64,000 nt of DNA from an uncultured Pelagibacteraceae bacterium (GCA_902571375.1 CACGBP010000003.1:62001-126000), one strand, 5' to 3'. Shown: positions 1 through 8,633, counted from the first letter of the stretch. Program-made: numbers and translations. Notes: generated from the letters alone by a model not told the origin.

Positions 1-276
1 TAAAGAAAATATAAACGCAAAATAAGGTTTTGCTTTTGATCCAGCAGTGTCACTAATCATTTTCGATACGAATGTATAACTTAGTTCTGCTAAAAGTTGA
101 ATTTTATTAGGTAACATTGAATTTTTTTTCGAACCTAAATTAAAAATAATTAAAATTGCTAAGGAGCTCACAACCATAAACAAACTTGCGTTTGTAAACG
201 AGATATCAAAAGAACCTATTTTTATTTCTGGCCCAATTCTATAAACTTCGAATTGAGTCATTGGATTTGCTGCCAT
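1..276 (-). CDS. atpB: ATP synthase F0 subunit a, N-terminal part (cut by window edge)
   Basis: Translating the minus strand from the ATG at 274-276 gives 92 uninterrupted codons running off the window start. The N-terminus (MAANPMTQFEVYRIGP..., then a segment containing SFTNASLFMVV) matches the start of alphaproteobacterial F0 subunit a, including the first hydrophobic helix at about residues 28-47. The subunit forms the proton half-channels beside the c-ring in the inner membrane. The part carrying the essential arginine lies outside the window. The gene follows atpI with only 9 bases between them, the usual atpI-atpB order, so the two are probably co-transcribed. Confidence 0.9.
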   Translation of the reverse strand, partial: MAANPMTQFEVYRIGPEIKIGSFDISFTNASLFMVVSSLAILIIFNLGSKKNSMLPNKIQLLAELSYTFVSKMISDTAGSKAKPYFAFIFSL

Positions 277-285
277 AGTTTTTGT

Positions 286-561
286 TTATTTTTGCATGTT
301 CTTTGCAGATTTAATTACGTTAGTAATACCAGCAATTACCCCTACAAAAAAAAATATTAAAATTAACCAGGGTTTAGTACCAAAGGTCTTGTCTAAAATA
401 AACCCAATAATTGTCCCTACAGCTACTGCTGAAACTAATTCTGTACTGAGCTTGAAAGCAGTGCCAATTGGCGATGGATTGTGTTTTTTTGCTGATAAAT
501 CTCTTTTCAAAGCCTTTTTTTTTGCAATCTCTAAGCGAGTTTTGAATGGATCTTTAGACAT
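286..561 (-). CDS. atpI: ATP synthase accessory subunit I (AtpI/AtpZ family)
   Basis: This 91-residue protein has a basic N-terminal third and two membrane helices, at about residues 42-60 and 65-83. They are separated by a short turn with the family pattern GFILDKTFGTKPW. This is the layout of the small AtpI/AtpZ proteins encoded at the head of F0 operons, which assist c-ring assembly or ion handling and are not part of the catalytic core. Its place directly before atpB supports the call. It starts 13 bases after the stop codon of the SMC gene, so it could be expressed from that transcript. Confidence 0.85.
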   Translation of the reverse strand: MSKDPFKTRLEIAKKKALKRDLSAKKHNPSPIGTAFKLSTELVSAVAVGTIIGFILDKTFGTKPWLILIFFFVGVIAGITNVIKSAKNMQK

Positions 562-574
562 TATTTATCTTTGG

Positions 575-2971
575 TTAGGCAACCATGCTTTCTGCTTTCT
601 GTAAATCTACAGCAACTAATTGACTAATACCTTTCTCAGGCATTGTTACACCATAAAGTCTATTCATTTTAGACATTGTCAAAGCGTGGTGTGTAACAAT
701 TACAAACTTGGTATTTGTGATTTTTGTAAGTTCTTCTAATAAGTTACAAAATCTGGTTACATTTGCGTCATCCAGTGGTGCATCTACTTCATCTAGTACA
801 CAAATTGGTGAAGGGTTAGTTAAGAAGACTGCAAAAATTAATGATAGAGCAGTTAACGCTTGTTCACCTCCTGATAACAACGTGATGGACTGAAGACGTT
901 TACCTGGAGGACTTACTAGCATCTCTAAACCTGCCTCAAGAGGATCATCTGAGTCAACTAGTTCTAGTTTTGCACTCCCACCATTAAATAATTTTGTGTA
1001 AACTTCATTAAATTTTCTATTAACTTTTTCAAAAGCATCAACTAATCTTTCCCTCCCTTTTTGGTTAAGTTCATTTATACTTTCTTTTAATTTGACAATC
1101 GCTGTAACTAGGTCCGCACGATCTTGTTCCATTTTTTTTATTTCAGTTTCATATTTATTTGTTTCTTCATCAGCTTTTAAATTAACAGATCCTAATTTTT
1201 CCCGTTCTTGTTTTTTTTTGTCCAATAAATCCTCTTGATTTACTGCATCAGGAAGATCCTCTTTTCCAAATAGATTTGAATTTTCTAAAATATTTTCTTC
1301 TGTCAGACTAAGCTCGGAATTAATTCTATCAACTAAATCCATTTTTCTTTTTTTTAATCCTTCAATCGTAGCACCAGAACTTGCTTTTCGTTCTCTTATT
1401 TGAATTGACTGTTCCTGTATTTCATTCAACTTAGATCTTAAGTTTTCAATTTTTTCATCAGTAATATTAATAATAGATTCATTTTCAGTCTTTTCTTGTT
1501 CAGATATTCTTAATCCTTCAGAAATTTGACCTTTTTTTTCTGCTTGTAATTTTGGTTGATTATCTAATTTTTCTAGTTGTAGTTCTAATTTATTTTTTCT
1601 TTCACTAAGTTCTGTAATCATTTTCTCAGAGTTTGATAATAAATTTTTCCAGCTTTCAATTTCTTTGTGAATTACGTTTATTCTTTCGCTTCTTTTAACA
1701 GAGTCTTTCTTAATATTTTGATTTTTACTGTATGTATCAGCATATTCCTCAATAATTATTTTACAGCTATCTAGAACACTTAAGGCCTCTTCATTTTTCT
1801 GGGAATTAATAAGATCTTTTATTTTTTCAATCTCTAAATTTAATTTATTTTTTGCAGCATCTAAATCTTCATTTGATTGCTTTTCTGTTTCGTAATATTT
1901 TGAGTCTATTTCAATGAGATCATTTTTTTCTTCTTTAAGTCTCTTTTCATTAGAATTAGCATCAATAACGATTCCTTTTTCTCTACCGATGTCATCATCA
2001 AACGTTTGAAGAGATTTTTTAATATTTTCAATTTCATCTTGTATTCTAGTATTTTCTTCATCTAAACTTTGGAGTTCTAAATTTAGCCTTTGTATTTTTG
2101 ATAAATTTTCAATATTTTTTTCTCTTAAAGGAGTTACTTTATCTGTTTCAAATTTAATTGATTTTTCAATTTCATTTATTTGATTGTTAAAACCACTTAC
2201 TTCTCCTTCAGCTTCTGTATTAATCTCATTTTCAACTCTTATTTCTTTATCTATTTCCAACAATTTTAAATAGTATAAGCCAGCTTCAATTTTTTTTATT
2301 TCATCTGAAATATTCTTATATTTTGTTGCTTCTTCTGCTTGCTTCTGTAAATTTGCAAGTTGCTTTTCTTGTTGTCTTCTTAATTCATCCGCTCTTTTTA
2401 AATTATTTTCAGCTGCATTTAATCTTAATTCAGCTTCATGTCTTCTTACGTGCAAGCCAGATATTCCAGCTGCTTCTTCCAAAATTGCTCTTCTATCAGT
2501 TGGTTTTGCTGTGACTAAGGCACCTATACGGCCTTGGCTAATCATTGAAGGAGAATGCGCTCCCGTAGATAAGTCTGCAAAAAACATTTGTGCATCTCTT
2601 GCTCTTACTTCTTTGTCATTAATATAAAATTTTGAACCTTTATCTTTTTCAATTTTTCGTCTTACATTTACTTCATTAAGTTCTCTAAACTGAATGGGTC
2701 CTTCGTTATTTTGATTTTCAACTGTTACAGAAACTTCAGCAATATTTTTAGAGGGTTTATTTGAGGTCCCAGAAAATATTACATCTTCCATTCCAGATCC
2801 CCGCATACTTTTGGCAGAAGTTTCCCCCATTACCCATCTTAAAGATTCAACAATGTTTGATTTTCCACACCCATTCGGACCAACAATGCCTGTTAAACCA
2901 TCCTCAATTAAGAAGTTAGTTTTATCAGCAAAAGATTTAAACCCATTAAGTTGGATTTTTTTAAACTCCAT
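575..2971 (-). CDS. smc: SMC-like chromosome segregation ATPase, short and apparently hingeless
   Basis: The protein has 798 residues, where bacterial SMC usually has about 1150-1200. The N-terminal head is intact: LNGFKSFADKT and the Walker A GPNGCGKSN at residues 32-40. The C-terminal head carries the ABC signature LLSGGEQALTALSL and the Walker B CVLDEVDAPLDD, so an ATP-driven two-headed machine is expected. Residues about 165-625 are almost pure Lys/Glu/Asn-rich coiled coil. I find no globular hinge with conserved glycines in the middle; the best turn candidate is near residues 385-420. SMC organises and segregates chromosomes with ScpA and ScpB, neither of which is encoded here. The stop is 13 bases before atpI, and the gene follows the dsbA-like gene with 8 bases between. 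Loss of the hinge is inferred from length and pattern. Confidence 0.88.
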   Translation of the reverse strand: MEFKKIQLNGFKSFADKTNFLIEDGLTGIVGPNGCGKSNIVESLRWVMGETSAKSMRGSGMEDVIFSGTSNKPSKNIAEVSVTVENQNNEGPIQFRELNEVNVRRKIEKDKGSKFYINDKEVRARDAQMFFADLSTGAHSPSMISQGRIGALVTAKPTDRRAILEEAAGISGLHVRRHEAELRLNAAENNLKRADELRRQQEKQLANLQKQAEEATKYKNISDEIKKIEAGLYYLKLLEIDKEIRVENEINTEAEGEVSGFNNQINEIEKSIKFETDKVTPLREKNIENLSKIQRLNLELQSLDEENTRIQDEIENIKKSLQTFDDDIGREKGIVIDANSNEKRLKEEKNDLIEIDSKYYETEKQSNEDLDAAKNKLNLEIEKIKDLINSQKNEEALSVLDSCKIIIEEYADTYSKNQNIKKDSVKRSERINVIHKEIESWKNLLSNSEKMITELSERKNKLELQLEKLDNQPKLQAEKKGQISEGLRISEQEKTENESIINITDEKIENLRSKLNEIQEQSIQIRERKASSGATIEGLKKRKMDLVDRINSELSLTEENILENSNLFGKEDLPDAVNQEDLLDKKKQEREKLGSVNLKADEETNKYETEIKKMEQDRADLVTAIVKLKESINELNQKGRERLVDAFEKVNRKFNEVYTKLFNGGSAKLELVDSDDPLEAGLEMLVSPPGKRLQSITLLSGGEQALTALSLIFAVFLTNPSPICVLDEVDAPLDDANVTRFCNLLEELTKITNTKFVIVTHHALTMSKMNRLYGVTMPEKGISQLVAVDLQKAESMVA

Positions 2972-2979
2972 GAATTAAC

Positions 2980-3555
2980 TTATATCAGTTTTTCGAGAGT
3001 TTTTTTTAAATTTTTATAATTTAAGGATTTTTCAAACTTTTCATTATTAATAATTATCGTAGGAGTAGCATTTACTTTAAAATTTTTAGTTCCTTCGATT
3101 CGATCGTTTAAAACAAAATCTTCAATTTTCTTATTATTGATGCATTTTTCAAAATCTAATTCAAATCCTTCATCTTTTAAAAAATTCTTAAGATTATTAT
3201 TTACTTCCTCAATGGAATTTCCTTTTACCCAAGATTGCTGATTTGAGTATAAACTTTCTAGAATTTCTAAACTTTGATCTTGTTTACATTGAGCAATCTT
3301 TGAAGCATTAAAAGCTGCAATATCTAGTGGGAAATGTCTAAATTCTATTTTGGCTAATCCAGTATCAATATAATCTTTCTTAAGCAGTGGATATACATCC
3401 TTATGAAAATTTGCACAATGACTACAAGTTAGTGACTCATATGCAATGATTGTTATCCTAGCGTCATCATTACCTGAAACTATTCTTTTTGTTTCAGCAT
3501 TTAAGCTTGTTACTGATAAAAAAAATAGGCTGAAGACAAATAAAATTTTTTTCAT
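2980..3555 (-). CDS. DsbA-family periplasmic thiol-disulfide protein
   Basis: The 191-residue protein begins with a clear signal peptide (Lys-Lys, hydrophobic core, likely cleavage after LNA at residue 20). A thioredoxin-fold domain follows, with the active-site motif C44-S-H-C47 in the context ESLTCSHCANFH, and a cis-proline loop ATPTII near residue 165. This is the DsbA/Com1-like family, which introduces or shuffles disulfides in exported proteins. Its exact substrate range cannot be told from sequence. It overlaps the upstream DUF721 gene by 4 bases (start codon inside the preceding stop region), so translation is probably coupled. Confidence 0.88.
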   Translation of the reverse strand: MKKILFVFSLFFLSVTSLNAETKRIVSGNDDARITIIAYESLTCSHCANFHKDVYPLLKKDYIDTGLAKIEFRHFPLDIAAFNASKIAQCKQDQSLEILESLYSNQQSWVKGNSIEEVNNNLKNFLKDEGFELDFEKCINNKKIEDFVLNDRIEGTKNFKVNATPTIIINNEKFEKSLNYKNLKKTLEKLI

Positions 3556-4040
3556 TTTTCTTTAAACACCTTTGTTAATTCAAGTAGCGATTTTTTAATT
3601 TTGTCATTTTTAACACTATTAATTTTTTTATGGTATTTTTTATTTGTCACATCTTTTTCTGGATCTAATTTTTTGAAGGGCGTTTGTTTTTGATTGTCAA
3701 AACTTGTTAATTTAATTTTTTCAACTACAGTGTATCCAAAAAAAGTATTCATTTTGTCCATTATTTTTTTTTTAGAATATTCTAAATCAACTTCATGACC
3801 TCTTTTTACCATAATCAATAAAGTGCTGACTGCGAATTTATTAGAACTTTTAAAAGATTTTGGGTAGCAAACTTTAAAAAGATCATCACCAACAATATTC
3901 TTCCAATTATTTAGAGTTTCAGAATAAATATGGCCTCTTTTATTTATTACTCTTTTTATGTTTTTTGGCAAAGTGTCTTTAAAAGATCTTAAGCCTTGAA
4001 TGCTCCCAATTCTCTGCTTAGTATATTTTTTAAATTGCAT
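3552..4040 (-). CDS. DciA/DUF721-family protein
   Basis: The 162-residue basic protein has the DUF721 core: SETLNNWKNIVGDDLFKVCYP around residues 40-60, then a segment ending in VDLEYSKKKIMDKMNTFFGY. In many bacteria lacking DnaC or DnaI, members of this family (DciA) load or assist the replicative helicase DnaB. That role is a family-level inference here. In other alphaproteobacteria a DUF721 gene also lies back to back with mutY. Its start codon touches the mutY start codon with no base between (CATATG at 4038-4043). Confidence 0.8.
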   Translation of the reverse strand: MQFKKYTKQRIGSIQGLRSFKDTLPKNIKRVINKRGHIYSETLNNWKNIVGDDLFKVCYPKSFKSSNKFAVSTLLIMVKRGHEVDLEYSKKKIMDKMNTFFGYTVVEKIKLTSFDNQKQTPFKKLDPEKDVTNKKYHKKINSVKNDKIKKSLLELTKVFKEK

Positions 4041-5021
4041 ATGAAAGAAAAGATAATAACAAAAAAAATTCTTAAATGGTATGATTTAAATAAAAGATCA
4101 TTACCCTGGAGAAAAAAAGTTTCGTTTAATAGGAAACAATATTACACATTAATAAGCGAATTTATGTTACAACAAACTCAAGTAACGACAGTAATACCTT
4201 TTTTTAATAGATTCATAAAAAATTTACCTTCTATAAATTCTCTTGCAAAAGTAAGTGAGAAAAGATTAATTAAACTTTGGGAAGGCCTTGGATATTATTC
4301 AAGAGCAAGAAATCTAAAAAAAACTGCACAACTAATTATTAAAAATTTTGATGGAAAATTACCTAACGATCTTGAGGATTTATTAACTTTACCTGGTATA
4401 GGAAATTACACTGCAAATGCAATTTTGGCTATTGCATTTAACAAACCATATATTCCACTCGATGGAAATATAGAAAGAGTTTTAAAAAGATACCTGTATT
4501 TGAAAAAAGAAAAAGAAATTCAAAAAGATAATCTTATTCAAAAAAAAACTATATTTGGGACCACTTTAAGATCTAGTGATTATGCTCAAGCATTAATGGA
4601 GTTGGGAGCTTTAATATGTAAACCAAATAATCCAATATGTGATCAGTGTCCGATCAGAAATAATTGTAAATCTTTTAGAAAGAAAGATTTTACTTTAGCT
4701 AAAAACATAAAAAAAAATAAAGAAAAATATTTTATCCTTAAAGTTTACAAAAAAGATCAAAGATATCTATTAATTAAAAATACTAAATTCAATTTTTTAA
4801 AAAATTTATCTATATTTCCTATGAAAGAATTATCTAATCCTAAAAATTTCAATGAAAATCTAAATTTTAAGATGTCTAATATGAGCATGAATATAAAAAT
4901 TCAATTTTCAAAAGATAATCAAAAATTTTCATCAGCTTATTGGTTTGATAAAAAAAAAAAGGATAGCTATATGTTGCCTTCATTTACAAAAAAAGTTTTT
5001 CAATATTTAGAGAAAAATTAA
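4041..5021 (+). CDS. mutY: A/G-specific adenine DNA glycosylase
   Basis: MutY removes adenine mispaired with 8-oxoguanine. I start it at the ATG at 4041, giving 326 residues. The N-terminus (MKEKIITKKILKWYDLN, then RSLPWRK) aligns with other MutY proteins, while an upstream in-frame ATG at 3996 lies in the opposite gene. Visible parts are the catalytic glutamate E40 in SEFMLQQTQ, the helix-hairpin-helix LPGIGNYTA at about 117-125, the catalytic aspartate D141 in PLDGNIERV, and a complete 4Fe-4S loop with C193, C200, C203 and C209. The C-terminal 8-oxoG recognition region is short and divergent. The stop overlaps the next gene by one base (TAATG). Confidence 0.93.
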   Translation: MKEKIITKKILKWYDLNKRSLPWRKKVSFNRKQYYTLISEFMLQQTQVTTVIPFFNRFIKNLPSINSLAKVSEKRLIKLWEGLGYYSRARNLKKTAQLIIKNFDGKLPNDLEDLLTLPGIGNYTANAILAIAFNKPYIPLDGNIERVLKRYLYLKKEKEIQKDNLIQKKTIFGTTLRSSDYAQALMELGALICKPNNPICDQCPIRNNCKSFRKKDFTLAKNIKKNKEKYFILKVYKKDQRYLLIKNTKFNFLKNLSIFPMKELSNPKNFNENLNFKMSNMSMNIKIQFSKDNQKFSSAYWFDKKKKDSYMLPSFTKKVFQYLEKN

Positions 5022-6166
5022 TGAAAAAAGTAGCTATAATTGGTGCTGGTATTTCAGGGCTGTTCATTGCCAATCTATTTAAGAAAAACAAAAAGTATCA
5101 AATAACTATTTTTGAGAGAAATAACTCAATTAACTTAAAAGATGGATATGGCATTCAATTATCTGTTAACAGCATCAAACTTTTAAATAAAATTCAGTTT
5201 GATAAATTAGAAAATAACGAGAAATTTAATCCAGATAAAATTAATTTTTACTCAATTAAAAATTCTAATAAGATATGTGAGTTAAATATATCAGATTTTA
5301 ATATTGAAAATTGTAAATATACTACCCTTAAAAGATCATCACTTATTAATTTTTTGAAAAAAAATTTAGAAAAAGAAATAAAATTTGACCACACTATTTC
5401 AAAGATAGAACATCAAGATCAAATCGTTAAAATCACTTTTGAAAATAATGAAATTTATGAATTTGATTATCTAATCATTTCAGATGGAGTTTTTTCAAAG
5501 TGTAAAAATCTGTTATCAAAAAATCAAACTGAACCAAAATTTAATGATACTTTAGCTATTAGAGGAATAATACCAAGTTCTCTAAACATGGCTGATAAAA
5601 AAAACATCTCATTGTTTTTAGGTTCAAATTTTCACTATGTTATTTATCCAGTATCTCCTAATGGTGATTTAAACTTTATAGCTTTAATGAAATTTAAACT
5701 TTCAGAGGATGAGCAAAAAGATTACTCGTTATTTAATGATGATATTTTTATTAAAAATATTTTAGAAAAAGTTCCGCACATAAATAAGAAATTTTTTGAT
5801 AATATTGAGAATCTAAAGGTATTCCCAGTATTTGTGAGTCATGATTTTTTTAAAGTTAAAAAAAATAATATCCATTTAATAGGAGATGCTTTTTTTGCTT
5901 TTCCACCATCATTTGCTCAAGGTGCATCACAATCAATTGAAGGCGCATATGAATTATTTAAAAATATAGAAAATAATACTGAAAGTAATTTTTTTAGAAA
6001 AAGAGTTAATAAAACAAAAATGGTTAATAATCGCTCAAAATTCAATCAATTTGCATTTCATTTATCTAATCCTTTAACAACATTATTAAGAAATATTTTT
6101 TTGAAAAAATTAGTAAAAAACAAAAAGTTTTTAGAGGGTTATCTTGGTAAAATATATAAAAACTAA
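5021..6166 (+). CDS. FAD-dependent monooxygenase (UbiH/PHBH-like flavoprotein)
   Basis: The 381-residue protein has the group A flavin monooxygenase signature set: dinucleotide fold GAGISGLFIANLF at the N-terminus, a DG motif near residue 154 (IISDGVFSKCK), and the FAD ribityl-binding GDAFFAFPPSFAQGAS near residues 288-303. Such enzymes use NAD(P)H and oxygen to hydroxylate aromatic or quinone-like substrates. The substrate is not evident, and a ubiquinone-pathway hydroxylase is only one option. Translation is coupled to mutY by a one-base overlap. Its 3' end overlaps the convergent ccrM gene by 4 bases (CTAA). Confidence 0.78.
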   Translation: MKKVAIIGAGISGLFIANLFKKNKKYQITIFERNNSINLKDGYGIQLSVNSIKLLNKIQFDKLENNEKFNPDKINFYSIKNSNKICELNISDFNIENCKYTTLKRSSLINFLKKNLEKEIKFDHTISKIEHQDQIVKITFENNEIYEFDYLIISDGVFSKCKNLLSKNQTEPKFNDTLAIRGIIPSSLNMADKKNISLFLGSNFHYVIYPVSPNGDLNFIALMKFKLSEDEQKDYSLFNDDIFIKNILEKVPHINKKFFDNIENLKVFPVFVSHDFFKVKKNNIHLIGDAFFAFPPSFAQGASQSIEGAYELFKNIENNTESNFFRKRVNKTKMVNNRSKFNQFAFHLSNPLTTLLRNIFLKKLVKNKKFLEGYLGKIYKN

Positions 6167-7233
6167 TTATTAGAAATCAATCTTTGTCTTAAATGATCTA
6201 TAGGAACTGCATTTCCATTCAAGTTATAATGCCAATAGGTCCATCCATTACAGCTTTCAGCGCCTAAGATTGTGGCCGCTACTTTATGAATTGAGCCTTC
6301 AGTTTGAGCATGTTTAATACTGCCATCTGCCCTAATTTTTGCGCTAATTTCCTTTTTATTATCAAAAATAGTAGTTCCTGGTTTTATTATTCCTAATTCA
6401 ACCAAAGAACCAAAAGGTATTCTTGGTTTAGATCTACCATTTTGCAAAGTATCTAAATGATCATCCTCTATAGGTTTTGTTTTCTTTAGTCTTTGTTCAG
6501 CAGCTTTAAAATAGGTTTTTTCTTTTTCAATCCCGTAATAATTTCTACCCAATTTTTTTGCAACTGTTGCTGTTGTTCCTGATCCTAAAAAAGGATCTAA
6601 AATCAAGTCATTTTTATTTGAAGTCGCTAATAAAATTCTGTGAAGTAGTGCCTCTGGTTTTTGAGTAGAATGCACTTTTTTACCATTCTTTTTAAGTCTC
6701 TCTGAACCGTTACAAATTGGTAGTTCCCAGTTAGACCTCATTTGAAGATCATCATTTAAACATTTCAATGATTGATAGTTAAAAGTATATTTTGATTTTT
6801 CAGTTTTTGAAGCCCAAATCAAAGTTTCATGGGCATTCGTAAATCGTGTTCCTCTAAAATTTGGCATTGGGTTTTTTTTATTCCAAATTACATCATTCAA
6901 AATCCAAAAACCTAAGTTCTGAATAGCTGTCCCAACTCTAAAAATATTGTGATAGCTACCTATTACCCAGATAGCTCCATTTTTTTTTAGAATTCTCCTA
7001 CATTCAGTTAGCCATGAATAAGTAAATTCGTCATACTTTTTAAAATTTTCAAACTGATCCCATTTATCATTTACTGCACTAACTTTAGATCTATCCGGTC
7101 TTGTGAGTTCACTTTTTAACTGAAGGTTGTAGGGAGGGTCTGCAAAAATTAAGTCAAAAGTCTCATCAGGGATTTTTTTAAGCTCTTTTAGACTATCTCC
7201 ATTAACTAATTTGTTTTTTAAATTTAAATTCAT
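6163..7233 (-). CDS. ccrM: CcrM-type adenine DNA methyltransferase (GANTC)
   Basis: The 356-residue protein has the beta-class N6-adenine methyltransferase order: catalytic DPPYNL at 32-37 first and the SAM-binding DPFLGSGTT at 213-221 later. A C-terminal domain of about 90 residues (265-356, with ESCNGWTYWHY and PIDHLRQR) is typical of alphaproteobacterial CcrM and contacts DNA. CcrM methylates the adenine of GANTC and in Caulobacter-like bacteria is timed to the cell cycle. The specificity here is from family knowledge. A good promoter with GANTC sites lies immediately upstream (7248-7276). Confidence 0.93.
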   Translation of the reverse strand: MNLNLKNKLVNGDSLKELKKIPDETFDLIFADPPYNLQLKSELTRPDRSKVSAVNDKWDQFENFKKYDEFTYSWLTECRRILKKNGAIWVIGSYHNIFRVGTAIQNLGFWILNDVIWNKKNPMPNFRGTRFTNAHETLIWASKTEKSKYTFNYQSLKCLNDDLQMRSNWELPICNGSERLKKNGKKVHSTQKPEALLHRILLATSNKNDLILDPFLGSGTTATVAKKLGRNYYGIEKEKTYFKAAEQRLKKTKPIEDDHLDTLQNGRSKPRIPFGSLVELGIIKPGTTIFDNKKEISAKIRADGSIKHAQTEGSIHKVAATILGAESCNGWTYWHYNLNGNAVPIDHLRQRLISNN

Positions 7234-7247
7234 TTTTCTGAAGACAA

Positions 7248-7276
7248 ATTAGACTCCAAAAAGATTCTTGGGTCAA
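7248..7276 (-). promoter_or_regulatory. Predicted ccrM promoter with GANTC sites in its core
   Basis: On the minus strand a -35 TTGACC (7271-7276) is followed by exactly 17 bases and a -10 TCTAAT (7248-7253). This would place transcription start a few bases before the ATG at 7233. A GANTC site at 7252-7256 overlaps the -10, a second at 7263-7267 lies in the spacer, and a third at 7296-7300 lies 20 bases upstream of the -35. The elements are seen directly; their function is inferred. Confidence 0.6.
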
Positions 7277-7353
7277 CCTATGATTGAATTATTTGGATTC
7301 GATTTGTGCTGATCTTTTTTTCGACAACAAGATATTGTGTTTCTACGTGAAAC

Positions 7354-7914
7354 CTATCTTATCTTATTAATAGGTGAAAAAGTTTTTCTGTGATGGGAGG
7401 TTATTCCTAAATTTCTAATAGCTTTTAAATGTTGTTTAGTTCCGTAACCGTAGTTTTTATCCCAATTATATCCTTTAAATTTTTTTCCTAAGTTAGCTAT
7501 CATTTTATCACGTGTAACTTTTGCAATTATTGAAGCCGCTGATATAGAAGGTATTTTTTGATCGCCTTTTATTATAGATCTTATTTTATAAGAATTAACT
7601 TCTGGAACTTTATTTCCGTCTATTAAAACAATAGTTGGTTTTTTTTCAAGTTTCTGTATTGCTCTTTTCATTGCCAATAAGCTTGCTTGTAAAATATTAA
7701 TTTTTTCTATTTCTTTGACAGATGCTTTTCCAACAGCCCAAGTAGAATTTTTTTTTATATATTTTGATAAAATTTCTCTTTTTGATTTATTTAAACTTTT
7801 TGAGTCTTTTAATAATTTCTTTTTAATTGATTTGTTTAAAATAACTGCAGCAGCATAAACCGGACCTATTAAACTACCTCTTCCAACTTCATCAACTCCA
7901 GCAATTATTCTCAT
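7354..7914 (-). CDS. rnhB: Ribonuclease HII
   Basis: RNase HII cleaves RNA in RNA-DNA hybrids and starts removal of single ribonucleotides from DNA. The 186-residue protein has the DEVGRG active-site motif at residues 8-13 (GVDEVGRGSLIGPV). Further conserved acids follow: the aspartate in IVLIDGNKVP and the one in SIIAKVTRDKM. The C-terminal GYNWDKNYGYGTKQH is the usual family ending region. Length is normal for a compact RNase HII. It overlaps the upstream uracil-DNA glycosylase gene by 4 bases, forming a DNA-repair pair. Confidence 0.95.
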   Translation of the reverse strand: MRIIAGVDEVGRGSLIGPVYAAAVILNKSIKKKLLKDSKSLNKSKREILSKYIKKNSTWAVGKASVKEIEKINILQASLLAMKRAIQKLEKKPTIVLIDGNKVPEVNSYKIRSIIKGDQKIPSISAASIIAKVTRDKMIANLGKKFKGYNWDKNYGYGTKQHLKAIRNLGITSHHRKTFSPINKIR

Positions 7915-8633
7915 TTAATTGTGATATTTAAATCTTTAATTTTTTGTCTTATTTTTTTCAAATCTTCCCAAGAAAATTTTTTATTTTCAGGAAATCTAAT
8001 TAAATATGAAGGACTAAAAGTAATCATAATAGGGTAGGTTTTATTTTTTAAAATTATCTCATTCCATTTTCCTCTTTCATTTGTGATTTTATCATTTAAT
8101 CCTGTAACTGCTTCCATAGCTGTACTTCCCATTAGAATTATGATTTTTGGATCAATGATAGAAATGTGCTCTTTTAAAAAAATTGAATAACGTTTAATTT
8201 CTTGTGTTGTTGGCTTTCTGTCATCTGGAGGGCGAAAATTTACTGAATACGTTGAGTAAATTTTTTTCTTATTTATATCAATAGCCATTAACATTTTGTT
8301 TAATAGGTTTCCAGTTTCACCCTGAAATGTTAAGCCTGATAAATCTTCTGCTTCACCAGGAGATTCACCTATTAACATAACCGGACTATTTATATCTCCA
8401 TCACCAAGGATAAAGTTTTTAGAGCTTTCTTTTAAATTACAATTTTGAATTGAATTAATTCTATCTTTAAGTTCTAATAATTTTTCCGATTTATTTTGAT
8501 TATTATTTTCAATAATTTTTTCAGCTAATTTAAATCTATTGATTGGTTTACTGCTAAAAATGAAGTCTGGTTCAATAGTTTGTATTAATTTTTGAACATT
8601 TTTGGCATTTTGATTTAAAGTCTTTTTAGTCAT
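7911..8633 (-). CDS. Family 4-type uracil-DNA glycosylase (Fe-S ligands mostly missing)
   Basis: The 240-residue protein has the family 4 (UdgA-like) motif 1, LIGESPGEAEDLSGLTFQG, a central NFRPPDDRKPT segment, and a late MITFSPSYLIR that stands where the family has HPS or HPA. It should excise uracil from DNA. Classical family members hold a 4Fe-4S cluster with four cysteines. Here only the first position (IQNCNLK) keeps a cysteine; the aligned later positions are Phe (VNFRPP) and Tyr (KRYSIF), so the cluster is probably absent. The N-terminal 50 residues are poorly conserved. The start lies 11 bases from the divergent TPR gene. Confidence 0.82.
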   Translation of the reverse strand: MTKKTLNQNAKNVQKLIQTIEPDFIFSSKPINRFKLAEKIIENNNQNKSEKLLELKDRINSIQNCNLKESSKNFILGDGDINSPVMLIGESPGEAEDLSGLTFQGETGNLLNKMLMAIDINKKKIYSTYSVNFRPPDDRKPTTQEIKRYSIFLKEHISIIDPKIIILMGSTAMEAVTGLNDKITNERGKWNEIILKNKTYPIMITFSPSYLIRFPENKKFSWEDLKKIRQKIKDLNITIK

